Source: Candidatus Lustribacter telmatis (GTDB lineage: Bacteria; Vulcanimicrobiota; Vulcanimicrobiia; Vulcanimicrobiales; Vulcanimicrobiaceae). Taken from it: a stretch of 64,000 nucleotides of DNA. The stretch spans positions 180,383-244,382 of the forward strand of contig PLRU01000071.1 of the NCBI GenBank assembly GCA_003164045.1, in the 5' to 3' direction. Below are positions 27,059 through 36,463 of the stretch, one piece after another. The position numbers and the translations under genes were made by a program. Numbering within the stretch: the first letter of the stretch is position 1; each line of letters starts with the position of its first letter. The notes beneath the pieces are model-generated. The model searched no databases. It was not told the DNA's origin and saw only the letters and a program-made list of their open reading frames with translations.

Positions 27059-28660
27059 CGTTCGGCCGCGAATCATGTCGGCGGCCTTTTCCGCCATCAT
27101 GATGATGCACGCGTTCGTGTGCGCGGAGACGAGATCGGGCAGCGCCGAACCATCGACCACGCGCAGCGCTTCGACGCCGCGCACGCGGAGTTTGGGGTCG
27201 AGGACCGATTCGGCATCGGTGCCCATGCGGCACGTGCTGACCGGATGACTTACGGTCGTCGTCGTAGCGCGGATGTACGCGTCAAGTTCGGCGTCGGACT
27301 GCAGGCCCGGTCCGGGCAGCACCTCCACGCCGCGATACGGATCGAGTGCCGGCTGAGCCGCGATCTCGCGCCCGCGCCGCAAACCGTCGCGCAGCGTTGC
27401 GATGTCGTCGGGCTCGGTCAAGAAATTGTGGTGAATGCGCACCGGTGCGCGCGGGTCGGTCGAGGCCAACCGCACTTCACCGCGGCTCTTCGGATGTAAC
27501 ACGACGGGCGAAACGCTAAAACCGTCGTCGTACGCGGGTAAGACCCCGGGAAACCACGGCCCGGCGGTCATCGGTGCACTGCGCACGAGAAATTCGATAT
27601 CGGGAACATCCAACTCCGGCTGTGTCTTGATAAACGCCTGGATGCCGAACGGCAGTGCCGTTGCCGGCCCGCTCCCGAAAAGATACGCCTGTGCCATCGC
27701 GACGGCGGCCCGATCGTAGCGCATCATTCGGTGGAAGTGACCGGGGCTGAGCCGGTTCCAGAGCGTCTCCGCCTTGAGGTGATCTTGCAAGTTATTGCCG
27801 ACCGGTAGATCGGCGATCGGCGCGATCCCGAATTCACGTAGATGATCGGCCGGTCCGATTCCGGAGAGCATGAGTAATTGCGCGGAGTTGAACGCTCCAC
27901 CACACAGAATGACTTCGCCACGTGCTTCGGCTAGCAGCGTCGCGCCGTCGCGCGCATACTCAACCCCGTGCGCCGTCGTTCCATCGAACAGAACGCGGTG
28001 GGCCAACGCATGTTGCAGTACGGTGAGATTCGGGCGGCGCATGATGCCGCGCAAATACGCCGCGGACGTCGACGAGCGACGCCCGTCACGAATGCTGACT
28101 TGCGTGCGGCCGAACCCAACGGTCTGCGAATTGTAGTCGTCAGTGAGCGGGTAGCCGTCTGCCTTCGCGGCTGCAAACATCGCATCGAACAGCGGATCGG
28201 TCGTCGACGCGCGCGCGACGCCGATCGGACCCGAACCACCGCGCAGCGCCGTCTCGCCGCCTTCCCATGTCTCGAGCCGCTTGAAGTACGGCAACACGTC
28301 GTTCCACGACCAGCCGGTCGCGCCGTTACGCGCCCACCGGTCGTAGTCGCCCGGATTGCCGCGCGTGAACGCCATGTAGTTGATCGACGAGGAACCGCCG
28401 AGCACTTTGCCGCGCGGGATCGGCAGCACGCGGCCGGCCAGGCCGTCTTCGACGACGGTGTCGTACATCCAATCGAACATCCGATGCTTCGCGAGCATGC
28501 CGAGACCGATGGGGACGCTGATGTACGGGTGCGCGTCGGCACCGCCGGCTTCAAGCAGCAGGACGCTGGTCGCGGGATCTTCCGTGAGCCGATTCGCGAG
28601 AACACAGCCCGCCGAACCGGCGCCGACGATGACGTAATCGTATTGTGTTGCAGCGCTCAT
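27053..28660 (-). CDS. GMC-family FAD oxidoreductase (copy 1)
   Basis: 535 residues from ATG 28660. N-terminal FAD motif VIVGAGSAGCVLANRL, GMC signature 1 GKVLGGSSSINYMAFTRG, signature 2 GGAFNSAQLLMLSGIG, and C-terminal catalytic His in SHPVSTCRMG. The group includes choline, alkanol and polyethylene-glycol dehydrogenases; substrate unknown. It is strongly similar along its length to the gene at 29740-31350. It is divergent from the Rieske oxygenase. Confidence 0.88.
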   Translation of the reverse strand: MSAATQYDYVIVGAGSAGCVLANRLTEDPATSVLLLEAGGADAHPYISVPIGLGMLAKHRMFDWMYDTVVEDGLAGRVLPIPRGKVLGGSSSINYMAFTRGNPGDYDRWARNGATGWSWNDVLPYFKRLETWEGGETALRGGSGPIGVARASTTDPLFDAMFAAAKADGYPLTDDYNSQTVGFGRTQVSIRDGRRSSTSAAYLRGIMRRPNLTVLQHALAHRVLFDGTTAHGVEYARDGATLLAEARGEVILCGGAFNSAQLLMLSGIGPADHLREFGIAPIADLPVGNNLQDHLKAETLWNRLSPGHFHRMMRYDRAAVAMAQAYLFGSGPATALPFGIQAFIKTQPELDVPDIEFLVRSAPMTAGPWFPGVLPAYDDGFSVSPVVLHPKSRGEVRLASTDPRAPVRIHHNFLTEPDDIATLRDGLRRGREIAAQPALDPYRGVEVLPGPGLQSDAELDAYIRATTTTVSHPVSTCRMGTDAESVLDPKLRVRGVEALRVVDGSALPDLVSAHTNACIIMMAEKAADMIRGRTL

Positions 28661-28726
28661 AGCGGGAAGCTTCTCGCCAAGGGCCGTTCCACACTTTTGC
28701 GGTAGTAGTCGCACCCGAGGGCGATG

Positions 28727-29743
28727 ATGTTTTTACGAAATTGCTGGTACGCGGCGGGCTGGTCCAAAGATATCGATGCGGCGCTCTTACCGCGCCGCCT
28801 GCTCGACGAGCCGGTCGTCCTCTTCCGCACGAGCGACGGCAGCGTCGCGGCACTCGAAGACCGCTGTTGCCACCGCGCGGCTCCGCTCTCGCGCGGCGTT
28901 CTCGAGGACGGCGTCGTGCAATGCGGCTATCACGGCCTGAAGTTCGATCGCACCGGTGCGTGCGTCGAGATTCCGGGGCAAGCGCACGTGCCGAACGACG
29001 TGCGCGTGCGGAGCTATCCCGTCGTCGAGCGCTGGAACGTTGCGTGGATTTGGATGGGCGAGCCCGCGAAGGCCGACGCCGCAGCTATTCCCGACCTCGC
29101 GTGGCTCGACGACCCGGCCTGGCGCATCACGCCCGGCTATCTGCACCTCAACGCAAACTATCAGCTGCTCACCGACAACTTGCTCGACCTCACGCACGTG
29201 AGCTACTTGCACAAACGCACCCTCGCGGGCGACCCGCGCGAAGCGACGACGCCGCAGAACATGGAGATTCTGCCGGACGGCGTGCGCGCCGGCCGCTGGA
29301 TGCTGGGTTTCAAGCCGCCGCCGCTGTTCGCTGCCGCCGGCAACTTTACCGAGGATGTGGACCGCTGGCAATTCGCCACCTGGCACCCGCCGTCGGTCGT
29401 ATATCTCGACATCGGCTGCGCGAAGGCCGGCACCGGCGCACCGGAGGGCGATCGCTCGCAAGGCATTTCGATGTGGTCGAACCACTTGCTCACGCCCGAA
29501 ACGGATACCTCGACGCACTACTTCTTCAGTTTCGCGCGCAACTTCGGCATCGACGATGAAGCGCTCTCGCAGCTCCTCTACGAAGGGTCGCGCGAAACGT
29601 TTCTCGAGGATAGCGAACTACTCGAAGCGCAGCAGCGGAACCTCAACGCCGGCTCGATCGCCGGCTTACACAACATTCGCGCCGACGCCGCGCAGATCCA
29701 GGCGCGGCGCATGCTCGATACGTTAATCGCGGCCGAACGCTAA
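28727..29743 (+). CDS. Rieske non-haem iron oxygenase, VanA-like
   Basis: 338 residues. Rieske cluster ligands Cys47/His49 (RCCHRAAPL) and Cys66/His69 (CGYHGLKF), then the mononuclear iron site in DNLLDLTHVSYLHK. The start WYAAGWSKD and the size match vanillate O-demethylase oxygenase and related enzymes acting on aryl ethers or carboxylates. No reductase gene is adjacent. I chose ATG 28727, preceded by GAGGG; ATG 28724 is equally possible. Its stop overlaps the next (convergent) gene. Confidence 0.85.
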   Translation: MFLRNCWYAAGWSKDIDAALLPRRLLDEPVVLFRTSDGSVAALEDRCCHRAAPLSRGVLEDGVVQCGYHGLKFDRTGACVEIPGQAHVPNDVRVRSYPVVERWNVAWIWMGEPAKADAAAIPDLAWLDDPAWRITPGYLHLNANYQLLTDNLLDLTHVSYLHKRTLAGDPREATTPQNMEILPDGVRAGRWMLGFKPPPLFAAAGNFTEDVDRWQFATWHPPSVVYLDIGCAKAGTGAPEGDRSQGISMWSNHLLTPETDTSTHYFFSFARNFGIDDEALSQLLYEGSRETFLEDSELLEAQQRNLNAGSIAGLHNIRADAAQIQARRMLDTLIAAER

Positions 29744-31350
29744 GCGATCGCGCGGCCGCGAATGAGGTCGGCTGCCTTTTCCGCGAGCATGAAGACCGCG
29801 GCGTTCGTGTGCGCTGAGACGAGATCGGGAAACGCCGAAGCGTCGATGACGCGCAACGCTTCGATACCGCGTACGCGCAGATCGGGCGTGAGGACGCAAT
29901 TCTCACCGGTGCCCATGCGGCATGTGCTCACCGGATGGCTCACCGTTGTCGATGTGCGGCGCAGATGCGCATCGATGTCGGCATCGCTGGTGACGTTCGG
30001 TCCGGGGGTGAGTTCGACGTCACGGAACGCATCGAGCGCCGGCTGATTGCCTATCTCGCGCGCGAGGCGGAAGCCCTGACGCATCTTGGCAATATCGGCC
30101 GGCGCGGAGAAGTAGTTATACTGGATGCGCACGCGCGCGCGCGGATCCGTTGACGTCAAGCGCACGGTACCACGGCTCTCCGGGTGCAGGATGACCGGGT
30201 CTATCCCGAACTGGTCGGTGTACGCCTTCAAAAGACCGGGGAAATGCGGGGCCGCGCCGATCGGTGCGCCACGCGGCATGAACTCTATATCCGGCACTTC
30301 GAGGTCGGGACTCGTTTTGATGAACGCCTGCATGCCGAGCGGCATCACGGTCGCCGGTCCCGTGCCGAACACGTACGCCTGCACCATGGCGAGCGCCACG
30401 CGATCGTAGCGCAGGAAGCGATGGAACGGGCCGTGCGGCAAACGTCGCTTCCACAGCAGCACACCCTTGAGATGATCTTGCAGGTTGTCGCCGACCGGGA
30501 GCGCGGCGATCGGCTCGATGCCCATCTCTCGGAGGTGATCCGCCGGGCCGATTCCCGAGAGCATCAGCAGTTGCGGCGAGTTGAACGATCCGCCGCTCAA
30601 GAGCACTTCGCGCTGCGCTTCGGCGCGCACGGTTTCGCCGTTGCGCACGTACTCGACGCCGTAGGCCTTCGTGCCGTCGAGCAACACGCGATTGGCTTCC
30701 GCGTGCGTCAGAACCGTGAGGTTCGGGCGTTGCATGATGCCTCGAAGATACGCGCGCGATGCCGACGCGCGACGGCCGTTGCGAATGCTGAACTGCGTGG
30801 GGCCGAAGCCGACCGTATCGGAGTTATAATCGGCCGTCAGCGGATAGCCCGATGCGACCGCGGCCGCGCGCATCGCGTCGTCGAGCGGGTCGTTCGATTT
30901 ACTCGACTCGACGGCGACCGGACCCGATCCGCCGCGCAGCGCGGTTTCGCCGCCTTCCCACGTCTCGACGCGCTTGAAATACGGCAGCACTTCGTTGAAC
31001 GACCAGCCGGTTGCGCCGTTGCGCGACCAACGGTCGAAGTCGCCCGCCGAACCGCGCGTGAACGCCATCATGTTCACCGACGACGATCCGCCGAGCACTT
31101 TGCCGCGCAGCGTCATCAGTTCGCGTCCGGCCATGCCCTCTTCGACGAGGGTGTTGTAGCCCCAATCAAACATCCGGTGCTGGTGCAGTTTGCCCACGCC
31201 GATCGGCACGCGCAAATACGGATGCGAATCGTCGCCGCCGGCTTCGAGCAAGAGCACGCTCGTTGCGGGATCCTCGCTCAGGCGATTGGCCAGCACGCAG
31301 CCCGCCGACCCCGCGCCGACAATGATGTAATCGTACGTCGTTCCAGGCAT
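29740..31350 (-). CDS. GMC-family FAD oxidoreductase (copy 2)
   Basis: 536 residues from ATG 31350 (MPGTTYDYIIVGAGSAG). The motifs GKVLGGSSSVNMMAFTRG, GGSFNSPQLLMLSGIG and SHPVSTCRMG match those of copy 1, and similarity is continuous, so the two arose by duplication. A longer reading frame reaches 31548 but would overlap the PLD-like gene and lacks family similarity. It starts 7 bases after the PLD-like gene on the same strand. Confidence 0.88.
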   Translation of the reverse strand: MPGTTYDYIIVGAGSAGCVLANRLSEDPATSVLLLEAGGDDSHPYLRVPIGVGKLHQHRMFDWGYNTLVEEGMAGRELMTLRGKVLGGSSSVNMMAFTRGSAGDFDRWSRNGATGWSFNEVLPYFKRVETWEGGETALRGGSGPVAVESSKSNDPLDDAMRAAAVASGYPLTADYNSDTVGFGPTQFSIRNGRRASASRAYLRGIMQRPNLTVLTHAEANRVLLDGTKAYGVEYVRNGETVRAEAQREVLLSGGSFNSPQLLMLSGIGPADHLREMGIEPIAALPVGDNLQDHLKGVLLWKRRLPHGPFHRFLRYDRVALAMVQAYVFGTGPATVMPLGMQAFIKTSPDLEVPDIEFMPRGAPIGAAPHFPGLLKAYTDQFGIDPVILHPESRGTVRLTSTDPRARVRIQYNYFSAPADIAKMRQGFRLAREIGNQPALDAFRDVELTPGPNVTSDADIDAHLRRTSTTVSHPVSTCRMGTGENCVLTPDLRVRGIEALRVIDASAFPDLVSAHTNAAVFMLAEKAADLIRGRAIA

Positions 31351-31357
31351 CGTCCGA

Positions 31358-32260
31358 TCATTGTGTCGTCGCGGGCCCGATGACCTCGGCGAGCGCCACC
31401 GCCCGTGACCAGTTGCGTTCGAAGGCCGTACGCAAGCCGTCCACGATGACAGGCTCTCGGGTTGCCATGCCCCAGTCGCGCTGCGCGCCCGCGGCGCCGC
31501 GCGCGTACGTTGCGTTGGCCGAGCCAACCCAGCCGTCGTCGCCGGCAACGGCCAGTTTCTCGTCGAGGTCGCCGCTTTTCGGGTTGCCGACCCGCACCTC
31601 GACCCCGAGGGCGGCCAAGTGCGCCAAATGCGCGCGCTCGGTGCGGTTCCCGGCCTCCGCGACCTCGCGGCCCGCGACGATCAAGCGGGTGGGCAGATGG
31701 GCCTCGGCTCGATGAAGGAGCGCGTTGTAGATCGTGCCGTTGCCGAACGACTCGCTCTCCAGCACCAGCGGACCCGGGCCGGCCCGGCCGATCACGTCGG
31801 CCTCCAGCCGCTGGGCCCCGGATTTGGTGGTCGCCAGGTGCCCGTCGGCTCCCGGTCCTCCGGCCACGGCCGCCTTCACGGCCGCGACGTCGTCAGCGTC
31901 GCTGTCCCGGAGGATGCGCTCGGCACCCCCGGTGGCCCAATTCCGGTCGTCGAGCCACGCCACCCCATCGACCACTGCCGCTTTAAGATGAAGGATCGCC
32001 TCGCCTGGCCCGGTTGCCTCGGCGCTCGCCCCAGCCGCCCGCAGGGCGGCGATCGAGGCGGCGTTGGCCGCGTGCAGCGTCCCGGCCGCATCGTCGAGCG
32101 GATCGCGCTCGAGCCGGACATGCACGTCGGCGCCGCGGTGGGCAGCGGCCACGAGGGCGTCGAGCACCCCGCCCGAGCGCAGGGTATAGGCCGTCAGGGC
32201 AATCGCTCGCGCGGTTTCGAGCGTTCGTACAAAGCCGGCCGCGGTATCGAGGGCAATCAT
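31358..32260 (-). CDS. Phospholipase D-like protein with one intact HKD motif
   Basis: 300 residues. The first half ends in a good HKD-type motif ILHLKAAVVDGVAWLDDRNW (HxKxxxxD followed by N). The second half has a degenerate counterpart LDEKLAVAGDDGWVGSANAT in which the His is replaced by Asp and spacing to Asp differs. Active PLD enzymes need two HKD motifs, so this is either a dimer-type enzyme or inactive. There is no signal peptide. Upstream of, and probably cotranscribed with, GMC copy 2. Confidence 0.65.
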   Translation of the reverse strand: MIALDTAAGFVRTLETARAIALTAYTLRSGGVLDALVAAAHRGADVHVRLERDPLDDAAGTLHAANAASIAALRAAGASAEATGPGEAILHLKAAVVDGVAWLDDRNWATGGAERILRDSDADDVAAVKAAVAGGPGADGHLATTKSGAQRLEADVIGRAGPGPLVLESESFGNGTIYNALLHRAEAHLPTRLIVAGREVAEAGNRTERAHLAHLAALGVEVRVGNPKSGDLDEKLAVAGDDGWVGSANATYARGAAGAQRDWGMATREPVIVDGLRTAFERNWSRAVALAEVIGPATTQ

Positions 32261-32296
32261 GCTTGCCTCTCACCCCCGGCGATACCGGCGGCAAGC

Positions 32297-32321
32297 CCAA
32301 AGTGAAGAACCCTCACTTTGG
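32297..32321. promoter_or_regulatory. Perfect 9-bp inverted repeat upstream of ubiE
   Basis: CCAAAGTGA, a 7-base spacer, then TCACTTTGG, in the 83-base gap between the divergent PLD-like and ubiE genes, ending 22 bases before the ubiE ATG. It could be a regulator operator or an RNA hairpin. There is no T-tract, so a terminator is less likely. Confidence 0.4.
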
Positions 32322-32343
32322 CGAACGAATCGGGTCGGTTCAA

Positions 32344-33039
32344 ATGGATAAGGCACTTTACGTCCGCGAGATGTTTGCGGAGATCGCACCGCGCTACGAC
32401 GCGACCAACAAGCTGCTCACCGCCGGCGCGGATGAGGGCTGGCGCAAGCGTGCGGTGGCCGAACTCGCGGCGCCGCATGGAGGCCACATCCTCGATCTCT
32501 GCTGCGGCACCGGCGACCTCGCGTTCCACCTCGTCAAAACCGACCCGACGCTCGAAGTCACCGGTACCGATTTTTGTGCGCCGATGCTCGACGGCGCCCG
32601 CAGCCGCGCGCAGCGCGAAGACCGCGCGGGCCGCACGACGTTCGTCGAAGGCGACGTCATGGCATTACCCTTCGCCGACGCAACCTTCGACGGAGCGACG
32701 ATGGGTTTCTCGATGCGCAACGTGGTCGACATCGTCGCTACGCTGCGCGAAGCGCGCCGCGTCCTCAAGCCCGGCTCGCGCTTGGTGAACCTCGATGTTT
32801 CCAAAGCGCCGAACCCGCTGTTCCGCCGTTTGTTCAACCTCTACTTTTACGGTCTCGTGCCGCTGGTCGGCGGAATCGTCGGCGGATCGAAATCCGCCTA
32901 CACGTACCTGCCGAATTCGCTGACGAATTACCCCGATGCGGACGAACTCGCCGCGCGTTTTCGCACCGCCGGTTTCTCCGAGGTCCGCTACGTTCGGCTG
33001 GGCGGCGGCGCAATCGCCGCGCACGTGGGAGTGGCTTAG
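32344..33039 (+). CDS. ubiE: Demethylmenaquinone/ubiquinone C-methyltransferase
   Basis: 231 residues. VREMFAEIAPRYDATNKLL, LDLCCGTGDLAF (SAM motif I) and the UbiE/COQ5 signature regions FSMRNVVDIVATLREARRVL and YTYLPNSLTNYPDADEL are all present. It adds the ring methyl of menaquinone or ubiquinone. Next to a prenyl diphosphate synthase and respiratory genes. There is no clear ribosome site before the ATG; the start is set by similarity. Confidence 0.92.
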   Translation: MDKALYVREMFAEIAPRYDATNKLLTAGADEGWRKRAVAELAAPHGGHILDLCCGTGDLAFHLVKTDPTLEVTGTDFCAPMLDGARSRAQREDRAGRTTFVEGDVMALPFADATFDGATMGFSMRNVVDIVATLREARRVLKPGSRLVNLDVSKAPNPLFRRLFNLYFYGLVPLVGGIVGGSKSAYTYLPNSLTNYPDADELAARFRTAGFSEVRYVRLGGGAIAAHVGVA

Positions 33040-34007
33040 TGCTCGAACGTGTGACCAGCGATCACGATCTCTACGGTATGGTGGAAGACTTCTTCCACAA
33101 CTCGTTTTCCACCGATAACGCGCTGATTACCGAAGCCGTGCGGCGCATGCTCGACGCCGGTGGAAAGCGGTTGCGTCCGCGCTTCACGCTGCTCGGCGCA
33201 TCGGCGATCGGCGCGATCGACGTACGCGAACATCTGCCGCTCGCCGCGTACATGGAACTCATCCACGTCGCGACGCTCATTCACGACGACGTCGTCGACA
33301 ACGCCGATACGCGCCGCGGCGTCAACGCAACGGCCGTCGACTTCGGCAATCGCGTGAGCGTGCTCGCCGGCGACTACCTCTTCGCGTGGATCTTCAAGAA
33401 CGTCACGGCAACCTACGATCGTCCGATCCCGCACATCTTGAGCGCAACGCTCGCCGACATCACCGACGGCGAAGTGCTGCAGTTGCGTTCGCTCGGCAAC
33501 CTCGACCTCACCGTCGCCGAGTACGTCGAAATCGCGGCCAAGAAAACCGCCCGGCTGTTCGCGAGCTCGGCCGAATGCGGCGCGATTGCCGCCGGCGGTA
33601 CGCCGCTCAAGATCGCGGCGCTGCGCGAGTTCGGCTCGGCCTACGGCATCGCGTTCCAGATGCAAGACGATTTGCTCGACATGACCTCAACCGAGAGCGC
33701 GCTGGGCAAACCGGTCGGCAACGACCTCACCGAAAAGAAGATCACGATTCCGCTGATCCTCGCCCTGGCCGGCGGGGACCTGGAATTCCGTGCCGACGTG
33801 GAACGTTTCTACGCCGACGACGATACGACGCCGGGGCGGATTGCCGGCGTTATCACCGGGATAGCAAGGCAAGGGGGCTTCGAGAAGACGAAGGCGGCGA
33901 TCGCCGAGTATCTCGAACGTGCTAAGGCCTCGCTCGCACCGATCGGAAATGCACCGGCCCGCGCGGAGTTTGTCGCGGTTGCCGACGCATTGCTCTCCGC
34001 GAACTGA
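33039..34007 (+). CDS. Long-chain polyprenyl diphosphate synthase (quinone side chain)
   Basis: 322 residues from a GTG overlapping the ubiE stop (TAGTG). First Asp-rich motif LIHDDVVDNADTRRG and second motif QMQDDLLDM, with GGKRLRPRFTLL near the N-terminus, define a trans-prenyl synthase of the HepT/IspB type. It would make the isoprenoid tail for the quinone methylated by UbiE; chain length cannot be read directly. Confidence 0.9.
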   Translation: MLERVTSDHDLYGMVEDFFHNSFSTDNALITEAVRRMLDAGGKRLRPRFTLLGASAIGAIDVREHLPLAAYMELIHVATLIHDDVVDNADTRRGVNATAVDFGNRVSVLAGDYLFAWIFKNVTATYDRPIPHILSATLADITDGEVLQLRSLGNLDLTVAEYVEIAAKKTARLFASSAECGAIAAGGTPLKIAALREFGSAYGIAFQMQDDLLDMTSTESALGKPVGNDLTEKKITIPLILALAGGDLEFRADVERFYADDDTTPGRIAGVITGIARQGGFEKTKAAIAEYLERAKASLAPIGNAPARAEFVAVADALLSAN

Positions 34008-34035
34008 ATTGCCCGTGGTAGGCTAGGAGTACGTT

Positions 34036-34317
34036 ATGTTTTCACCTATGGAAATCGCCGCCGTCGTCGGCGTGGCCATCCTGCTCTTCGGCGCCGACAA
34101 GCTGCCGAAGCTCGCCAAGAGTGCCGGTCAGGCCAAGAAAGAGTTCATGATCGGACAGGCCGAGGCCGACGTCGCCGCGGAGCGCGCCCGCGACGAAGCC
34201 CGCAAGACGGCCGAAGCCAACGTCACGACGGCAACCGCCGCCGGCACGCCGGTAACACCCGAACCGGTAAGCGGCACGGGCATCCCGACCACAACCGCAC
34301 CTCCGCACGCGAGCTAG
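34036..34317 (+). CDS. tatA: Twin-arginine translocase subunit TatA
   Basis: 93 residues: short N-terminal membrane helix (MEIAAVVGVAILLFGADKLPKL) with the FGxxKLP-type hinge, then an amphipathic helix and an acidic/Ala tail. AGGAG seven bases before ATG supports the start. It forms the Tat pore for folded proteins such as the Rieske protein at 39791. Directly upstream of tatC. Confidence 0.9.
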   Translation: MFSPMEIAAVVGVAILLFGADKLPKLAKSAGQAKKEFMIGQAEADVAAERARDEARKTAEANVTTATAAGTPVTPEPVSGTGIPTTTAPPHAS

Positions 34318-34330
34318 GCCCCCCGCGAGC

Positions 34331-35110
34331 ATGCTGGCGGCGCGTCCACCCACCTCCGGTGGGTCGGACGATTCAGAGTGGGATCAGAAAGAGATGCCGT
34401 TCACGGAGCACCTGCGGGAGCTCCGGCAACGGCTGTTCGTTTGCGCCGGCACGATCTTCGGCGTCGCCATCCTCGCACTGTGGCCCGCCCAGCAGCTGAT
34501 CCCGATCATCGCCCGCACGTACTTCCCGCACGTGACGCTCAATGCGTTCGGGCCGGCCGATGCCGTCTGGGCGATCTTCAAGTTTGCGATCTACATCGCG
34601 ATCGTGATCGGCCTGCCCGTCATCCTCTATCAGGTGTGGATGTTCGTCGTTCCGGCGATCCATCCGAAAACGCGCAAAGCGGTGTACATCTATATTGCGC
34701 CGTCGATCGTGCTGGCCGCCGCCGGCATCGCGTTCGCGCACTTCATCGTGATCAAGCGCGTCATCGGCGGCTTACTCTTCATCACCGGCACGATCGCGCA
34801 AGCGACGTTTGGGATCGAGTCGACGATCAACCTCGTGCTGTTGCTCTTCCTCGCATTCGCGCTGATCTTTCAAACGCCGGTCATCATGGTGCTGCTCGCG
34901 CGCATCGGCCTGATCAATTCGGATATGCTGCGGAAGAACCGCAAATACATCGGCTTCGGCATGATGGTCGTGGGTGCGGTGCTCGCTCCGGACGGTAGCC
35001 CGATTACCATGGTGCTGCTGGCCGGACCGATGTACGTGCTCTTCGAGAGCTCGATCTGGATCATCGTGCTACTAGAGAAATCGTGGAAACGCTCCGACGC
35101 AACACCCTAG
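34331..35110 (+). CDS. tatC: Twin-arginine translocase subunit TatC
   Basis: 259 residues with six membrane segments. The conserved N-terminal MPFTEHLRELRQRL and FKFAIYIAIVIGLPVILYQVW motifs identify TatC, the Tat signal-peptide receptor. An ATG at 34394 is an alternative shorter start. It overlaps the start of resB by 28 bases. Confidence 0.92.
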   Translation: MLAARPPTSGGSDDSEWDQKEMPFTEHLRELRQRLFVCAGTIFGVAILALWPAQQLIPIIARTYFPHVTLNAFGPADAVWAIFKFAIYIAIVIGLPVILYQVWMFVVPAIHPKTRKAVYIYIAPSIVLAAAGIAFAHFIVIKRVIGGLLFITGTIAQATFGIESTINLVLLLFLAFALIFQTPVIMVLLARIGLINSDMLRKNRKYIGFGMMVVGAVLAPDGSPITMVLLAGPMYVLFESSIWIIVLLEKSWKRSDATP

Positions 35111-36453
35111 GCGGGGTGCAGGAGCTCGTTCACGAGTTCCTCGTTCTTTTCGCCAACATTCTCTTCGCCGTCTCACTGTTCGCGGTGTGGGGCGTGCTCA
35201 CGCTCATCGGCGTGATCGTCGATCAGGATAAGGGCGCCGACTTCTACTGGCAAAATTACACGCCCGCGCTCGCGCGCATCGTGTTGCGCCTGCACCTCGA
35301 TAACATCTACCACTCGCCGGCCTACCTCGGCATCATCGGCCTAATCCTGATCTCGATGACGGTCGCTACGTTCCGGCGCGTCATCCCGGCGCGACTGCCG
35401 GCGCTGCGGCCCGTGAAGATCGACAAGATCCCGCTGCACGCATCGGTCCACGTCGAAGGCGAAGAGCACGACGTGCGCGCTCGCATCCAGGCGTTCTTCG
35501 CCGAACGCGGCTGGCAGATTCGCAAGCGCGAATTCGGTGGTGAAGAGTGGTCGTTCGTCGACAAGCATAACTGGGCGCGCCGCGGCGTGCTCGTGGCCCA
35601 CATCGGTTTCGTGATCATTGCAGCCGGCACGACGATCTATTGGGCGAGCGGCTACAGCGGCCAGTTCACGGTGCTCTCCGGCACGACGGCGACGATTCCG
35701 CAAACCGGTGCGACGGTTGCGCTCAAGCAGTTCGGCTATCGCATCGATCCGATCGCTACGAAGAGCGGCGTCGTCTATCAGCCGATCGATTACGTTTCGC
35801 ACGCGATCGTCACCGGCAAAGACGGCGTCCCGCACGATGCCGTCATCCGGGTGAACCAACCCTACGATGTCGACGGCGTGAAGGTGTATCAAGCGACGTA
35901 CGGCTTCGGCATCACGTTCGTGCTCACCAAAGACGGCCACGTCATCGCCGGTCCGCCGAACGGTCCGGCCAAGGAAGGCGAGTCGTTCGATATTCCGGGC
36001 ACGTCGCGCGCGATTCAGTACCGCTCGTTCGTCGGCACGATCGACCGCCGCACCGGCGAAGCGGGACGCGATCCGCGGCCGAACGATCCCGGCGTCGTGC
36101 TCGAAGCCTTCGACGGTGATGCTCCGCTCGGCAGCGTGATGGTGCCGCTCGGCAAGGCACTCGACCTCGGCGCGGGCTACGCCCTCACGCCGCAGAAATA
36201 CACGCTCTACTCCGGCTTCCAGTACCGCTACGATCCGGGCATTCCGCTGGTGCTGATCGGCTCGATCGTGCTCGTGCTGGGACTCTGCATCTCGTTCTAC
36301 CTCTTGCCCGCGCGGCTCTATGTCGTCGTGACGGGCGCGGCGAACTCGTGGGACGTCGGCATTGCCGCCACCACCGTCAAAGGGTACGATATTTTCGAGG
36401 ATCGCTTCCGCGAGATCGTCGAAGCCCTACGCCGCACGCCCCAGGCCAGTTAG
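35083..36453 (+). CDS. resB: Cytochrome c biogenesis protein ResB
   Basis: 456 residues. Membrane segments near residues 20-45, 75-95, 165-185 and at the C-terminal third (PLVLIGSIVLVLGLCISFY) enclose a large extracytoplasmic domain, the layout of ResB/Ccs1. With CcsA it delivers haem to apocytochromes c (system II). The GTG start overlaps tatC; an internal GTG at 35116 is an alternative start that would avoid the overlap. Confidence 0.87.
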   Translation: METLRRNTLGGVQELVHEFLVLFANILFAVSLFAVWGVLTLIGVIVDQDKGADFYWQNYTPALARIVLRLHLDNIYHSPAYLGIIGLILISMTVATFRRVIPARLPALRPVKIDKIPLHASVHVEGEEHDVRARIQAFFAERGWQIRKREFGGEEWSFVDKHNWARRGVLVAHIGFVIIAAGTTIYWASGYSGQFTVLSGTTATIPQTGATVALKQFGYRIDPIATKSGVVYQPIDYVSHAIVTGKDGVPHDAVIRVNQPYDVDGVKVYQATYGFGITFVLTKDGHVIAGPPNGPAKEGESFDIPGTSRAIQYRSFVGTIDRRTGEAGRDPRPNDPGVVLEAFDGDAPLGSVMVPLGKALDLGAGYALTPQKYTLYSGFQYRYDPGIPLVLIGSIVLVLGLCISFYLLPARLYVVVTGAANSWDVGIAATTVKGYDIFEDRFREIVEALRRTPQAS

Positions 36454-36463
36454 GAAGCACCGC

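Noticed and set aside
29740-31548. Longer N-terminus for the second GMC oxidoreductase
   Set aside because: The extra 66 residues overlap the PLD-like gene and are Arg/Thr-rich without similarity; its paralogue starts at the equivalent Met near YDYVIVGAG.
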